Below are positions 51,874 to 60,571 of a stretch of DNA of 64,000 bases, one piece after another. The DNA lies in contig JAYFOQ010000024.1 of assembly GCA_034932485.1 (NCBI GenBank), forward strand, positions 19,155 to 83,154. The letters run 5' to 3'. Position numbers and translations under genes: made by a program. Source of the stretch: Gordonibacter sp034932485. GTDB lineage: Bacteria; Actinomycetota; Coriobacteriia; Coriobacteriales; Eggerthellaceae. The notes under the pieces were generated by a model. That model made no database searches. It was given only the letters and a program-made list of their open reading frames with translations, and was not told the origin of the DNA. The first letter of the stretch is position 1; each line of letters opens with the position of its first letter.

Positions 51874-53166
51874 CTATTCCGGCAAAGGGTCGGTTGTGAT
51901 GTTGGCAACCTTATGAGATCCAGTGAGCGTTTTTCTGCAAAGAAAGCCCAAGAACAAACATAGTGCCATTATTGCTGCGCAAATAAAATAGGCAAGGGTG
52001 AAGGTGCCGGTAAGGTCTAGCACGATGTCTGCTATGACAGGTGCGAGTACGCCCGACAGCCCCCAACCTAAGAAGACGATGCCGTAATTGGTGCCGTAAT
52101 TTTTTAGCCCAAAAAGGTCTGCGGTCATCGAAGGAAACACGCTGAGAAGGGTCCCATAAGAGAAGCCCACTAAAAGCGCGCCAAGGGTGAATAGGAGGAA
52201 GTTATCGAATACTGAAAACAGCAGCATGTTGACCGCTTGAATGGCGAATGCCGCCAAAAGCGTGTTGATGCGCCCGATTTTATCGGATAGCATGCCGCCA
52301 ATAACGCGACCAACGGTGTTAAACACAGCCAGTAACGCTACGAGCAGCGCCGCATAGCCTACGGCATTGAGGGGGTCCTGGATGCCGGCAATCTTTGAAA
52401 TGTTGCCAATAACCATGAGGCCCACCGACGAAGAAAGTGCAAACAGTACAAACATGAGGGCAAACTCTTTGGTTTTTACCATGTCCTTCCAAGAGACGTT
52501 CACTGTCTTGGGGTTGGCTGCTTGCTCGGGAAGGTTCTTGGGCACTGCGGGAACGTAGCCGGGTTTGGGGTTGTCGATGAACTGAGCCAACGCTACGGCG
52601 ACAATGGCGGTAACCACTCCCAGCAGCATAAATGTCGAAGAAATGCCGAAAGCGCTTAGCAGTTGTTTTGCCGCTGGCGCCAAGTAAACAGCGGTCAAGC
52701 CGAAGCCACCTACAACCAAGCCAGTAACCATGCCCTTTTTAGAGGGGTGAAACCATTTGAGTGTGCAGGGGCTTACGCACCCGTATCCCAAACCGATGCC
52801 CGTTCCCGTGACAATGCCGTAAGCGATAGTAATACCGATAAAGCTATCTCCTGCTACTGAGGAAAGGACAAAACCGAGGCCAACAAGGAGACCTCCTGCA
52901 GAAATGACTTTTCGAGGACCGATTCGATCTTGGATGATGCCGCCAACGAGTACGCCTATAGCGAAAAACACGATAGCGACGGTGTAGGGGAGTCCTGCTT
53001 GGGCACTCGTCCAGCCGAAGCCACCTTCAGCGACTGGTGCCATGAGCTGGCTCTTTATAACACTCCATGAATATAAAACGCTGATTGACAGATTGAATAG
53101 GATCCCAGCGATAAGTACGAGATTTGCTCGGCTCTGGGGGTTTGGCGCTGGTGCGATACGCTCCAT
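51874..53166 (-). CDS. OFA-family MFS transporter (oxalate/formate antiporter-like)
   Basis: 430 residues with twelve membrane segments of the major facilitator superfamily. The start LVLIAGILFNLSISVLYSWS and the GYGCVSPCTLKWFHPSKKGM loop are typical of the oxalate/formate antiporter family. Substrates in this family vary widely (oxalate, formate, other organic anions), so formate transport is only a possibility; it would fit the formate metabolism at the other end of the window. AGGAGGAG precedes the start at 53166. It is transcribed alone on the minus strand. Confidence 0.8.
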   Translation of the reverse strand: MERIAPAPNPQSRANLVLIAGILFNLSISVLYSWSVIKSQLMAPVAEGGFGWTSAQAGLPYTVAIVFFAIGVLVGGIIQDRIGPRKVISAGGLLVGLGFVLSSVAGDSFIGITIAYGIVTGTGIGLGYGCVSPCTLKWFHPSKKGMVTGLVVGGFGLTAVYLAPAAKQLLSAFGISSTFMLLGVVTAIVAVALAQFIDNPKPGYVPAVPKNLPEQAANPKTVNVSWKDMVKTKEFALMFVLFALSSSVGLMVIGNISKIAGIQDPLNAVGYAALLVALLAVFNTVGRVIGGMLSDKIGRINTLLAAFAIQAVNMLLFSVFDNFLLFTLGALLVGFSYGTLLSVFPSMTADLFGLKNYGTNYGIVFLGWGLSGVLAPVIADIVLDLTGTFTLAYFICAAIMALCLFLGFLCRKTLTGSHKVANITTDPLPE

Positions 53167-53424
53167 GTCTCCTCCTAGTCGATAAATGGGGATTCCGCAT
53201 TATACGATACGAAAATTTGCTTTTAGGCGCCAAGTCTCTTCGTGAGAAAAGAGGCGGTTGAACGGTTGAGCGAAAGAAATATCTTCGTACGGGGGAGAGG
53301 GCCTGGATTCGTGGAGCGAGACGCAGTTTCGCTGGTGTGTTTTGTGCCGCTTATCTTGTTGTTGACGGGCTGTTGACGATGGTAACGGTTTCATTGCTCA
53401 GGTGCACAAAAGCACCCAAAAGGG

Positions 53425-53453
53425 TTCTTTTTACTGGGGAAATAACCTATAAT
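53425..53453 (+). promoter_or_regulatory. Promoter before the candidate structured RNA
   Basis: A consensus -10 TATAAT (53448-53453) is preceded at 17 bases by TTCTTT, a poor -35. It would start a transcript near 53461, just at the base of the RNA structure described next. Confidence 0.45.
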
Positions 53454-53460
53454 CCGGCTT

Positions 53461-53646
53461 GTCCGACAGTATTAGTACGACTCGCAATGAAAAACGAAAA
53501 AAGACTATCTTCGCCAAGTTGTCAGTCTCGTAATGTGTTGCGATACCGCCCGGGCGGCGGGCTTGTGGGTTCAAGGATACGCCAAGCGCACTGTCGGTAT
53601 TCCTTTCGACGAGGCCGGGGTTTGCTCCCCGGCCTCGTCGTTTCCT
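53461..53646 (+). ncRNA. Candidate structured RNA of about 185 nt
   Basis: No gene is seen in 53167-53787. From the predicted start the sequence can fold into nested stems: CCGACAGT (53463-53470) with ACTGTCGG (53590-53597), TCGCAA (53482-53487) with TTGCGA (53538-53543), and AGACT (53502-53506) with AGTCT (53524-53528). A GC palindrome CCGCCCGGGCGG follows in the right half, with GGTTCAA nearby. A 14-bp perfect terminator hairpin closes the unit. This looks like a stand-alone RNA or a leader of the ZIP transporter gene 143 bases downstream. No known family is matched by eye (6S RNA, raiA-type RNA or a riboswitch are options). Confidence 0.55.
53607..53645 (+). terminator. 14-bp terminator of the candidate RNA
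   Basis: CGACGAGGCCGGGG (53607-53620) and CCCCGGCCTCGTCG (53627-53640) pair perfectly around a 6-base loop, followed by TTTCCT. It would stop transcription before the ZIP gene. Confidence 0.8.
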
Positions 53647-53705
53647 CAGAGTGATGCCGTAGTAGATAGAATACCGAAGGAAGGTATCGGCACCTCGTAG
53701 GAAAA

Positions 53706-53733
53706 GGTTTACACTGGGCGTTTCTGGTAAACC
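53706..53733. promoter_or_regulatory. Inverted repeat upstream of the ZIP transporter gene
   Basis: GGTTTAC and GTAAACC are separated by 14 bases, about 55 bases before ATG 53788. Position and symmetry fit an operator for a metal-responsive repressor, but no known consensus is recognised. Confidence 0.4.
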
Positions 53734-53787
53734 GTACACTTATCGCCTGTTCTAAGAGGTGACTGACATAGTTGAGGAAGGTTACGT

Positions 53788-54582
53788 ATGCAAACTGCGC
53801 TTGTTTGGGCCGCTGCCGGAACTGGCTTTACATTCTTGATGACCACCCTGGGAGCAGCTTCGGTATTTTTGCTACGTAAGCGCAACAGCATGGCGCTTCA
53901 GCGGGCATTCTTGGGGTTTGCCGCGGGGGTTATGATTGCGGCAGCCGTATGGTCGCTTCTTATTCCAGCTATCGAGCGTGCTGAAGAAGCAGGTCAAGTT
54001 GGGTGGATACCCGCTGCCGGTGGTTTTGTTATTGGGGTGGTGTTCCTTCTGGTATTACACCAACTCTTACCCCATTTGCATCCGGGCGAGGCTAAGGCGG
54101 AAGGGTTGCCGAGCAAATGGAACCGCTCGACGTTGCTGTTTACCGCGGTAACGCTGCATAATATTCCTGAAGGTATGAGCGTTGGTTTGTTGTTTGCAAT
54201 GGCTTCGCAGAACAATGGCGATCCCGCCTTGTTTGGTATGGCGATTGCCTTGGCTATAGGCATTGGCATTCAGAATATTCCCGAAGGCGCTGCGGTGGCA
54301 TTGCCCTTAATGCAGGAGGGCATGAGTGCTCCGAAAGCATTTGCTATGGGTACCTTATCGGGGCTGGCAGAGCCAGTCTTTGGTATTCTGGTTGTACTGT
54401 TTGCTTCTGCCATTTCGCCCTATATGCCTTGGATGCTAGCCTTTTCGGCTGGAGCTATGATGTATGTGGTGGTGGAAGAACTTATTCCCGAGGCTCACTT
54501 GGGCGAACATTCGAATGTGGGTACGTTGGGAGTTATGGTTGGTTTCCTGGTTATGATGGTGTTAGACGTGGCGCTGGGGTAG
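53788..54582 (+). CDS. ZIP-family divalent metal transporter
   Basis: 264 residues with about eight membrane helices. The ZIP metal-site motifs TLHNIPEGMSVGL (helix 4) and GIQNIPEGAAVALPL (helix 5) are both present, with a His-containing cytoplasmic loop HLHPGEAKAEG between helices 3 and 4. It should import zinc, iron or manganese. The length is near that of ZupT (257). GAGGAAGG precedes ATG 53788. A candidate RNA with terminator and an inverted repeat lie upstream and may regulate it. Confidence 0.88.
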   Translation: MQTALVWAAAGTGFTFLMTTLGAASVFLLRKRNSMALQRAFLGFAAGVMIAAAVWSLLIPAIERAEEAGQVGWIPAAGGFVIGVVFLLVLHQLLPHLHPGEAKAEGLPSKWNRSTLLFTAVTLHNIPEGMSVGLLFAMASQNNGDPALFGMAIALAIGIGIQNIPEGAAVALPLMQEGMSAPKAFAMGTLSGLAEPVFGILVVLFASAISPYMPWMLAFSAGAMMYVVVEELIPEAHLGEHSNVGTLGVMVGFLVMMVLDVALG

Positions 54583-54659
54583 GAAGGCACCGTTTGTACC
54601 TGCGAAAGCGTCTATACTAGGATTACTCAACGAATCAGAGGTTGAAAGGAATCGATCAC

Positions 54660-55832
54660 ATGGAGAATTTCGAATTCGTGTCACCGACTCATTTCGTATT
54701 CGGACGTGGGGCAGAAAATCAGGTGGGTACAAAGCTGGCAGAACGCGGCGCAACGAAGGTGCTCGTACACTTCGGTGGTCAGAGTGCGGTAAAGAGCGGC
54801 CTTATCGATCGCGTAAGGGCATCGCTTGATGCGGTAGGTATCGAGTGGGTAGAGCTGGGTGGGGTTCGTCCGAACCCCGAGATCGGCTTGGTTCGCGAAG
54901 GCATTGCGCTGTGCAAAGAGAGTGGTGTCGATTGGGTGTTGGCCGTGGGCGGTGGTTCAGTTATCGATTCAGCCAAGGCTATCGCCGTAGGTGCTCGCTA
55001 CGACGGCGATGTGTGGGATTTTTTCGAGACCAAACAGCTTACCGACGACGTAGTGCCCATTGCGGTTGTGCTAACCATTCCCGCCGCAGGTAGCGAGGCA
55101 TCGAAAAACACTGTCGTATCAAATGATGAGCTGGGGCTTAAGTCGGGGTATCCAAATAACGCGCAGCGCCCCAGGATAGCGTTCATGAATCCGGAGCTTA
55201 CGTTCACGTTGCCGGAATACCAGACGGCTGCGGGTCTTACCGACATGTTTTGCCACCTGCTTGAGCGCTTTTTCGATGACGTGGGGGCGGTGCCTGTTAC
55301 GGATAATTTGTGCTTGTCGCTTATGAAGACCGTGCGCGCCGAAGCTCCCCGCGTCATGGTGGAACCCGAGAATTACGACGCCCGCGCGAATGTCATGTGG
55401 GCGGGTATGTTGTGTCATCAGGGACTTGCCGGTGTTGGTCGCCACGAAGACTGGGCCACCCATGGTTTAGAGCACGAGCTTTCGGCGCGGTATCCTCAGA
55501 TTACCCATGGTGCTGGCCTTGCTGTCATGTTCCCGGCGTGGATGGAATACGTGTATGCGCAAAATCCGGCACGTTTTGTCCATTACGGCCGTGAGGTGTT
55601 TGGCTTGATGCCCACGGGCGACGCAGATGCCGACGCGTTGTCGGCAATTGACGAGACCCGTGCCTTCTTCGCCTCTCTTGGCATGCCGGTAACGTTGGAG
55701 GAGCTGGATGTGCATGAAGGCGATATTGAACCTATGATTCCCACGTTGAGGGAGAATAAGGGCGAGTCGTTCGGTAGCTTTATGAAACTGACAATGGATG
55801 ATGCCCGTGCGATTTACCGGATCGCTCTTTAG
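54660..55832 (+). CDS. Iron-containing alcohol dehydrogenase (butanol dehydrogenase-like)
   Basis: 390 residues from ATG 54660 (AAAGGA upstream). It starts NFEFVSPTHFVFGRG, as in the BdhA/YqhD branch of group III alcohol dehydrogenases, and has GGGSVIDSAKAIAVGA near residue 95. Candidate iron ligands are Asp and His in TAAGLTDMFCHLLERF, and the His residues of DWATHGLEHELSARY and QITHGAGLAV. It should reduce aldehydes with NAD(P)H. It differs clearly from the alcohol dehydrogenase at 13.6 kb. It is a single gene ending at a strong terminator. Confidence 0.85.
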   Translation: MENFEFVSPTHFVFGRGAENQVGTKLAERGATKVLVHFGGQSAVKSGLIDRVRASLDAVGIEWVELGGVRPNPEIGLVREGIALCKESGVDWVLAVGGGSVIDSAKAIAVGARYDGDVWDFFETKQLTDDVVPIAVVLTIPAAGSEASKNTVVSNDELGLKSGYPNNAQRPRIAFMNPELTFTLPEYQTAAGLTDMFCHLLERFFDDVGAVPVTDNLCLSLMKTVRAEAPRVMVEPENYDARANVMWAGMLCHQGLAGVGRHEDWATHGLEHELSARYPQITHGAGLAVMFPAWMEYVYAQNPARFVHYGREVFGLMPTGDADADALSAIDETRAFFASLGMPVTLEELDVHEGDIEPMIPTLRENKGESFGSFMKLTMDDARAIYRIAL

Positions 55833-55896
55833 CGTTCTGGTAGAGTTTGTCTGTCATCGCACTTGCCTAATGCCTTGAGGCGTGTTGAGCTTATCG

Positions 55897-55938
55897 CAGC
55901 CACGTTACTAGCATGATGCTGGTAACGTGGCTGTTTTT
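55897..55938. terminator. Terminator between convergent genes
   Basis: A 17-bp stem (55897-55913 with 55917-55933, one G-T pair) with a 3-base loop is followed by TTTTT on the plus strand. It ends the alcohol dehydrogenase transcript and lies just beyond the stop of lrgB. Confidence 0.88.
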
Positions 55939-55939
55939 A

Positions 55940-56644
55940 TCAATGCCAGATGCAGGTTACTGCCACCACTATTGCGGTGGTGAGCAACCCCGATACGGCA
56001 ATAGACACGCCGCTCATGGCCCCTTCAAGCTCGCCCATCTCGATGGCTTTTGTGGTGCCTACGGCATGACTGCAGGTACCGATAGCTACGCCGCGCGCTA
56101 TCTGGTTGCGTACCCGGAACAGTTTGCTCATGAGTGGGGCGCAGATAGCACCCATGATGCCGGTGACAATGACGGCTGCCACGGTGATGGAGGCAATACC
56201 TCCCAGCTGCTCTGAAACCGCGATAGCAATGGGCGTGGTTACCGATTTAGGAACAAACGATAATGCTAAGGTATCGTCGAGGCCAAGTAGCTTACAGAGA
56301 GCGTAGGCGCTGGTCATAGATACGAGAGACCCTACGAGGCATCCAGAAAAAATAGGTATGAAATGCTCTTTCAACATTTGACGCTGGCGGTACACCGAGT
56401 AGGCGAGCGCTACGGTTGCTGGGCCAAGCAGAAAAGAGATGACCTGCACGCTCTGTTCATACGATTCAAGCGGAATGCGCAAGATGCATAAAACAGCGAT
56501 AATGCACGCTACGGCGACGAGCAGCGGGTTAAGCAATGGCGACTTCACTTTTTGATAGAGAAGTACGGAGAGTTTAAATGCAGCGAATGACGCGAGTGTG
56601 CCAGCAAGCGCCACGAGAATAAGCGAAGGCGAGAATTCGGGCAT
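55940..56644 (-). CDS. lrgB: LrgB-family membrane protein
   Basis: 234 residues with about seven membrane segments. The LrgB signature is seen in ALSFVPKSVTTPIAIAVSEQ and in RGVAIGTCSHAVGTTKAIEM. LrgB acts with LrgA, originally described as antiholin-like and later linked to pyruvate or glycolate transport in other bacteria. It follows lrgA by 5 bases, so the two form an operon. Confidence 0.9.
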   Translation of the reverse strand: MPEFSPSLILVALAGTLASFAAFKLSVLLYQKVKSPLLNPLLVAVACIIAVLCILRIPLESYEQSVQVISFLLGPATVALAYSVYRQRQMLKEHFIPIFSGCLVGSLVSMTSAYALCKLLGLDDTLALSFVPKSVTTPIAIAVSEQLGGIASITVAAVIVTGIMGAICAPLMSKLFRVRNQIARGVAIGTCSHAVGTTKAIEMGELEGAMSGVSIAVSGLLTTAIVVAVTCIWH

Positions 56645-56649
56645 AATGC

Positions 56650-57168
56650 TTACGCCTCCTTGTTTGCAAGGGTGCGCTTGTCGTTTTCCGTCGTATTTGG
56701 GGTGCTGCTACGTCGCGTCATGAGGCGCGATACAAGTATGACGGTGTACGATGTTGCTAAAAATACAAGCACAGTCGTAACAATGCAAACCAGCGCGAAC
56801 TTCAGTACATTACCTTCGAGTAATGCCATGCTGCCCATAATGGCTACGCTGGCAGGAATGAAAAACAGCGACATGTTGTCGATGAGGCAGTCGCAGGCAT
56901 CGCCCACATGGTGCGTCTTTAGCAATCCCGTCCCCAGTAGTATAAGCAGCAGTATCATTCCTAAAATGTTGCCAGGGAGGGTAATCGGTAGCACTGAGGC
57001 AAGCGCGCACCCAGCGGCGTATACTACTACGATCAGCGCAAGCTGTGTAAGCAGGCGTACGAAGCGCTTCCCAATAGTTTGAACTTTTTCTCGACGCGAT
57101 CGTGCACTGTTTTCGTTTTTGGGAGCGCATTGTTCTGAGTCGTGGTCGACGCTTGCAGGTTGCTGCAT
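56650..57168 (-). CDS. lrgA: LrgA/CidA-family holin-like membrane protein
   Basis: 172 residues. Four membrane helices start near residue 38 (LTQLALIVVVYAAGCALASV), and LPGNILGMILLLILLGTGLL is typical for LrgA. The N-terminal 35 residues are charged and not found in most relatives, so the true start may be later, perhaps near residue 29, although no better ribosome site is evident. Operon with lrgB. Confidence 0.85.
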   Translation of the reverse strand: MQQPASVDHDSEQCAPKNENSARSRREKVQTIGKRFVRLLTQLALIVVVYAAGCALASVLPITLPGNILGMILLLILLGTGLLKTHHVGDACDCLIDNMSLFFIPASVAIMGSMALLEGNVLKFALVCIVTTVLVFLATSYTVILVSRLMTRRSSTPNTTENDKRTLANKEA

Positions 57169-57196
57169 AGTGCTTAATCCTCGCTTGTTAGTACGG

Positions 57197-57241
57197 ATAC
57201 GAGGCGGGTGCGCGCCTATGCGGCGCGCACCCGCCTCGTAT
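57197..57241. repeat. 20-bp perfect hairpin upstream of lrgA
   Basis: 57197-57216 pairs exactly with 57222-57241 around a 5-base loop (TATGC). The stem is very GC-rich. On the minus strand it lies between the holin-like gene and lrgA, and would act as terminator or leader structure; no T-run is present. Confidence 0.85.
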
Positions 57242-57306
57242 CGAGACGTGTTGGTTGTTACTATTGTAGGACGTGCGCTCCGATGTGCGATGGAGGCTTT
57301 CTGTTA

Positions 57307-57371
57307 TTACGTAAGCGGCCTCTCGCTTTTTCGACTCAAGTAATCGACGACAGCAAGAGGCGCTTACGTAA
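57307..57371. repeat. Second long inverted repeat upstream of lrgA
   Basis: TTACGTAAGCG-G-CCTCT pairs with AGAGG-CGCTTACGTAA (57356-57371) with one bulged G; the stem extends after one mismatch. The 25-base loop is AT-richer. With the 20-bp hairpin it fills the gap between the genes at 57168 and 57400. Confidence 0.75.
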
Positions 57372-57399
57372 CGGGCGTTTCGGCAGAGAATTCCGAGTT

Positions 57400-57768
57400 T
57401 TAATCCTTGCCTACGATAGAGTTCATGATGGCAGATACGATGCTGATAACAATGGATGCCACGAATGCGCTGCCGAAGGTAACGATATCAATGCCTACCT
57501 GGAAAATACCATTCGCCAACCATGCGGCAATATAGAGCATGAACGTGTTTACTACCAAGTAAAAAATGCCCAACGTAATGAAGCTAATAGGCAGGCTGAG
57601 TAGTTGCATAAGGGGTTTGATACTAATATTCACCAGTGACAAAATAAGGCCGAAGATGGCGATAGCTACCCACGCTTCGTTGCCGCCAACCAGATCGATG
57701 CCGGGTACAAGCCATACGGCTACTCCTGTGGCAATGGCGGTGACCAGCCATCGAAGGATAAAGTTCAT
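57400..57768 (-). CDS. Small four-helix membrane protein of the PF04020 'phage holin' type
   Basis: 122 residues from the ATG at 57768 (AAAGGAG upstream). Four hydrophobic helices and the pattern RWLVTAIATGVAVWLVPGID, then LVNISIKPLMQLLSLPI and TLGIFYLVVNTFMLYIAAWL, match the chromosomal family annotated as mycobacterial 4-TMS phage holin. Despite the name this family is widespread outside phages and has no proven lytic role. No phage genes are nearby. It may be co-transcribed with the transporter gene upstream. Confidence 0.8.
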   Translation of the reverse strand: MNFILRWLVTAIATGVAVWLVPGIDLVGGNEAWVAIAIFGLILSLVNISIKPLMQLLSLPISFITLGIFYLVVNTFMLYIAAWLANGIFQVGIDIVTFGSAFVASIVISIVSAIMNSIVGKD

Positions 57769-57881
57769 ACGTTCTCCTTTCAAGTAGAAGAACTATAGCA
57801 TCGGCTGGAAAGGGGCTCTGTCTTCGGTTATGGAATTGTAACCTCGCGTTGCAGCGGCACCGCACGAAAAATGGTGTTAGG

Positions 57882-59345
57882 TTACAGCACTTGAATAGTC
57901 CCCGTTGCCATAAGCCCAATCGATATCATCATAAGTACCACAATGACAACAGCGATAATCTTATCTACCCGATTCGGTAGTATCGCTTCGCCGCGCTCTC
58001 GTTGTCCAACGACATACACAATAATGCCGGGGGCGAATAGAATGGTGGTAATCATGACGCCTACGACACCTGCGGCCCATACGAGAAATACTGTGTACAC
58101 GAAGCCAGCGGTGCCGAGCAATCGCGCTTTACGCACTTGGTCGGGTGAAACATTCTTCTTCCAAGCAATTTTCATGTAGTACGCCGCCGAACACACGTAG
58201 GGAATAAGAATGGTGGATACGGCGCAAGCATAGAAAAACTGGTAGGTTGATTCCGAAAAGACCGACACAATGAGGAACAGCTGGGTAATTGCAGCCGAAA
58301 TGAGCACGGTAACGATGGGTGCACCGTTTTTGTTGGTTCGCGCAAACGATTTGGGGAACACGCCTTGGCGCGCTGCCTCGAAGGGTGTCTCGGATGCAAT
58401 GATTACGTAACCAAGCATGGCCCCCAGAAGCGAGAGAACTACGCCCAGATTTACAATGCTAGCCCCAATAGGCCCGATGGCGTGTTCGAGTATGCCGGCC
58501 ATCGAGGGTGTTGCCAGTTCGGCCATCTGTGCGCGTGGCATGACACCCATGCTTTCAAGCGAAATAATTAAGTACAGCACGAATACCGAAACGAAGCCAA
58601 TAACGGTGGCTCGGCCAACATCGCGGGCATACTTTGCGCGTCCTGAAATAACTACGGCTCCTTCGATACCGGTGAATACCCACACGAGAGCGATCATGGT
58701 TGAAATGATTTGCGTGCCTAGGTCGGGGCCTCCTGCTTCACCCCAGAAGTTTTCCATGAAAATGGCAGGGTCAAACTTGCCCAAAAGCACGATAGATAGC
58801 ACAAACAATGCAAGTGGCACGAGTTTTGCGAGAGTTACGATAACGTTGATGCCTGCGGCCTCTTTTACGCCACGAGACACAAGCCACACGAGCAACCACA
58901 AAAACGCCGAAGCGCAGATGCAGGATAAGAGGTTGTTGCCACTTTCAAAGGGGTGGAAGAAGTATCCGAGGGCAGAAAACAGCAGGATAGCGAACGACAC
59001 GTTGGATAGACACGCCGAAATCCAGTAACCCCAAGCGGAGTTAAATCCAACAAACTTGCCGAAGCCCGCCGCCGCGTAGGCGTAAATGCCTCCCGTGAGG
59101 TCGGGCCGGGCTTGCGACAGACCGTTGAAGCACATCATGAGCGAGAACACACCCGCAAAACAAATGACCCAGCTGATCAGCACCGCTCCGGTGCTGGCGC
59201 CGCCAGCGGCCATATCGCCGGCAAGTGCAAAAATGCCCCCACAGATGCTGGCGGTAATTACCATCATGGTTAGGCGGAATAAGTCAAGGCCATGGGGGTC
59301 GATGACCGATCCTTTGTTGGGGGTTTTCGAGGTAGCGTTCGACAT
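57882..59345 (-). CDS. ArcD-like amino acid transporter (APC superfamily)
   Basis: 487 residues with twelve to thirteen membrane segments. The start of helix 1 (RLTMMVITASICGGIFALAG) and LTGGIYAYAAAGFGKFVGFN are typical of basic amino acid/polyamine antiporters such as ArcD. GGAGGGG precedes the start at 59345. The gene lies 132 bases behind a dimethylarginine hydrolase on the same strand, so it may exchange methylarginine or arginine for citrulline or ornithine. The exact substrate is inferred from context. Confidence 0.82.
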   Translation of the reverse strand: MSNATSKTPNKGSVIDPHGLDLFRLTMMVITASICGGIFALAGDMAAGGASTGAVLISWVICFAGVFSLMMCFNGLSQARPDLTGGIYAYAAAGFGKFVGFNSAWGYWISACLSNVSFAILLFSALGYFFHPFESGNNLLSCICASAFLWLLVWLVSRGVKEAAGINVIVTLAKLVPLALFVLSIVLLGKFDPAIFMENFWGEAGGPDLGTQIISTMIALVWVFTGIEGAVVISGRAKYARDVGRATVIGFVSVFVLYLIISLESMGVMPRAQMAELATPSMAGILEHAIGPIGASIVNLGVVLSLLGAMLGYVIIASETPFEAARQGVFPKSFARTNKNGAPIVTVLISAAITQLFLIVSVFSESTYQFFYACAVSTILIPYVCSAAYYMKIAWKKNVSPDQVRKARLLGTAGFVYTVFLVWAAGVVGVMITTILFAPGIIVYVVGQRERGEAILPNRVDKIIAVVIVVLMMISIGLMATGTIQVL

Positions 59346-59417
59346 AACCCCTCCTTTCAGGGGTTGTAGGGAAGGCTAACGCGGCGCAGCAATTTTTTGC
59401 ATGCGTCGAAAATAAAG

Positions 59418-59448
59418 CGGCGCGCCGAGCCGAAGCCGCAGCGCGCCG
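59418..59448. repeat. Hairpin between the hydrolase and transporter genes
   Basis: CGGCGCGC and GCGCGCCG pair around a 15-base loop within the 132-base gap. It may lower read-through into the transporter gene or stabilise the upstream message. Confidence 0.6.
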
Positions 59449-59477
59449 TATGCGGCGAAGAGAGAAGTCTTGTCAGA

Positions 59478-60254
59478 CTAGAAGCGCAAGCTCAGGCAGC
59501 TCAGCCCACCATCAAGCTTGCGATATTCAGAGGTATCCACGGTGAGGGTTTTATAGCCAGCACCCTGGACAGCCTCAAGCACGGTGGGGTAGCCCTCTGG
59601 TACGATAACGGTGCCGTTTACCCAAATGCAGTTTGCGGCATAAGCTTCATCTTCGGGAATTTCAATGCGGTTGTACTGTGCGAAGTCGGGCTTGGTTACA
59701 AACTCACCAGAAACCAGCATGTTGCCATCTTCCAGATAGTTTACGCCTGTTTTTAAGTGCAGTACGTATTCCAAGGGCACTTCGGAGCCCTCAAGACCCC
59801 AACCTTCAAGAATCTCAAAGAACTGGCGAATACCTTCTTCGTTTGTGCGTGCGGAGCGACCTACGTAGAAATGGTCGCCCACCATCATGACATCGCCGCC
59901 GTCAAGTGTACCGGGGCTTTTGATGTGCGCCACATGCTCATCGTCGAAGAATTGGTGTACAGCGGGCTCAATCTCGTCTTTTTCGCCATTGCGGCTGTCG
60001 GCACCGGGGTTCGTAATGATGGCACCTTTGCGGGTGATAACAGCAGGGTCTTCAACGAAGCAGGAATCGGGGAACTGTTCGAGCGCGGGTAGTACGGTTA
60101 CGTCGACGCCGCATTCTTTGAGGGCTGCAATGTAGTCGTCGTGCTGAAAGAGTGCTTTTTCGTAGTCGGGCTGGCCGAGTTCGGGGGCAGAGGTAATGCC
60201 CTCAACCAGGGAATGGGCGGGACGGCGGACGATGACATGGGAAAACTTGGTCAT
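59478..60254 (-). CDS. Dimethylarginine dimethylaminohydrolase-like amidinotransferase-fold enzyme
   Basis: 258 residues, the usual length for DDAH, which hydrolyses dimethylarginine to citrulline and dimethylamine; true arginine deiminases are about 410 residues. The fold signature is present: FPDSCFVEDPAVI near residue 63, GTLDGGDVMM near 115, the histidine in YVLHLKTGVN near 165, and the nucleophile Cys in GGLSCLSLRF at the C-terminus. No signal sequence. It is the first gene of a minus-strand operon with the ArcD-like transporter, under GntR-type operators. Confidence 0.85.
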   Translation of the reverse strand: MTKFSHVIVRRPAHSLVEGITSAPELGQPDYEKALFQHDDYIAALKECGVDVTVLPALEQFPDSCFVEDPAVITRKGAIITNPGADSRNGEKDEIEPAVHQFFDDEHVAHIKSPGTLDGGDVMMVGDHFYVGRSARTNEEGIRQFFEILEGWGLEGSEVPLEYVLHLKTGVNYLEDGNMLVSGEFVTKPDFAQYNRIEIPEDEAYAANCIWVNGTVIVPEGYPTVLEAVQGAGYKTLTVDTSEYRKLDGGLSCLSLRF

Positions 60255-60311
60255 AACGCGATCCTTTCAACAAAGGTGAGCCAGGTTGGCTCTGAATCTT
60301 ACCGTAAAAAT

Positions 60312-60337
60312 ATTGTATACTGAATATTGTATACAAT
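60312..60337. promoter_or_regulatory. GntR-type operator before the methylarginine operon
   Basis: ATTGTATACAAT (60326-60337) is a perfect palindrome, and a near copy ATTGTATAC lies 14 bases to the left (60312-60320). Such TTGTATACAA sites are typical for FCD-type GntR regulators, and one is encoded divergently 260 bases away. The sites lie 58 to 84 bases before the hydrolase start. Confidence 0.65.
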
Positions 60338-60559
60338 CAAGAGGGGAAAAGAAAAGTAGCATAGTAGGAAAGTGCGCAGGGTATTCTACCTATGTTGCTC
60401 GGCGCTTTCTGAGGGCAGACAGCACTGATGACATCGGTGTTTATGCCGGTTACGCTGAGTCTCGTAACGCTGCGCAATGCGGGTCGTTTAATGGTGAATC
60501 ACCGAATTCAGCTTCTTGCTCGTAGTGTGCTCAGAGAAAGAATCATCCCGTATGGTATA

Positions 60560-60571
60560 TTGGTATACAAG
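60560..60571. promoter_or_regulatory. Third operator-like site before the GntR gene
   Basis: TTGGTATACAAG resembles the palindrome at 60326 and lies 25 bases before the regulator start, suggesting autoregulation. The rest of 60255-60595 shows no gene. Confidence 0.5.

Noticed and set aside
53551..53600. tRNA suggested by GGTTCAA in the candidate RNA
   Set aside because: No acceptor or anticodon stem can be built around it; only the T-loop-like heptamer is present.
13606..55832. The two iron alcohol dehydrogenases as a recent duplication
   Set aside because: Their motifs around the nucleotide and iron sites differ clearly, so they belong to different branches.
57400..57768. Phage remnant indicated by a holin-like gene
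   Set aside because: PF04020-type proteins are common chromosomal genes, and no other phage gene, integrase or attachment site is nearby.
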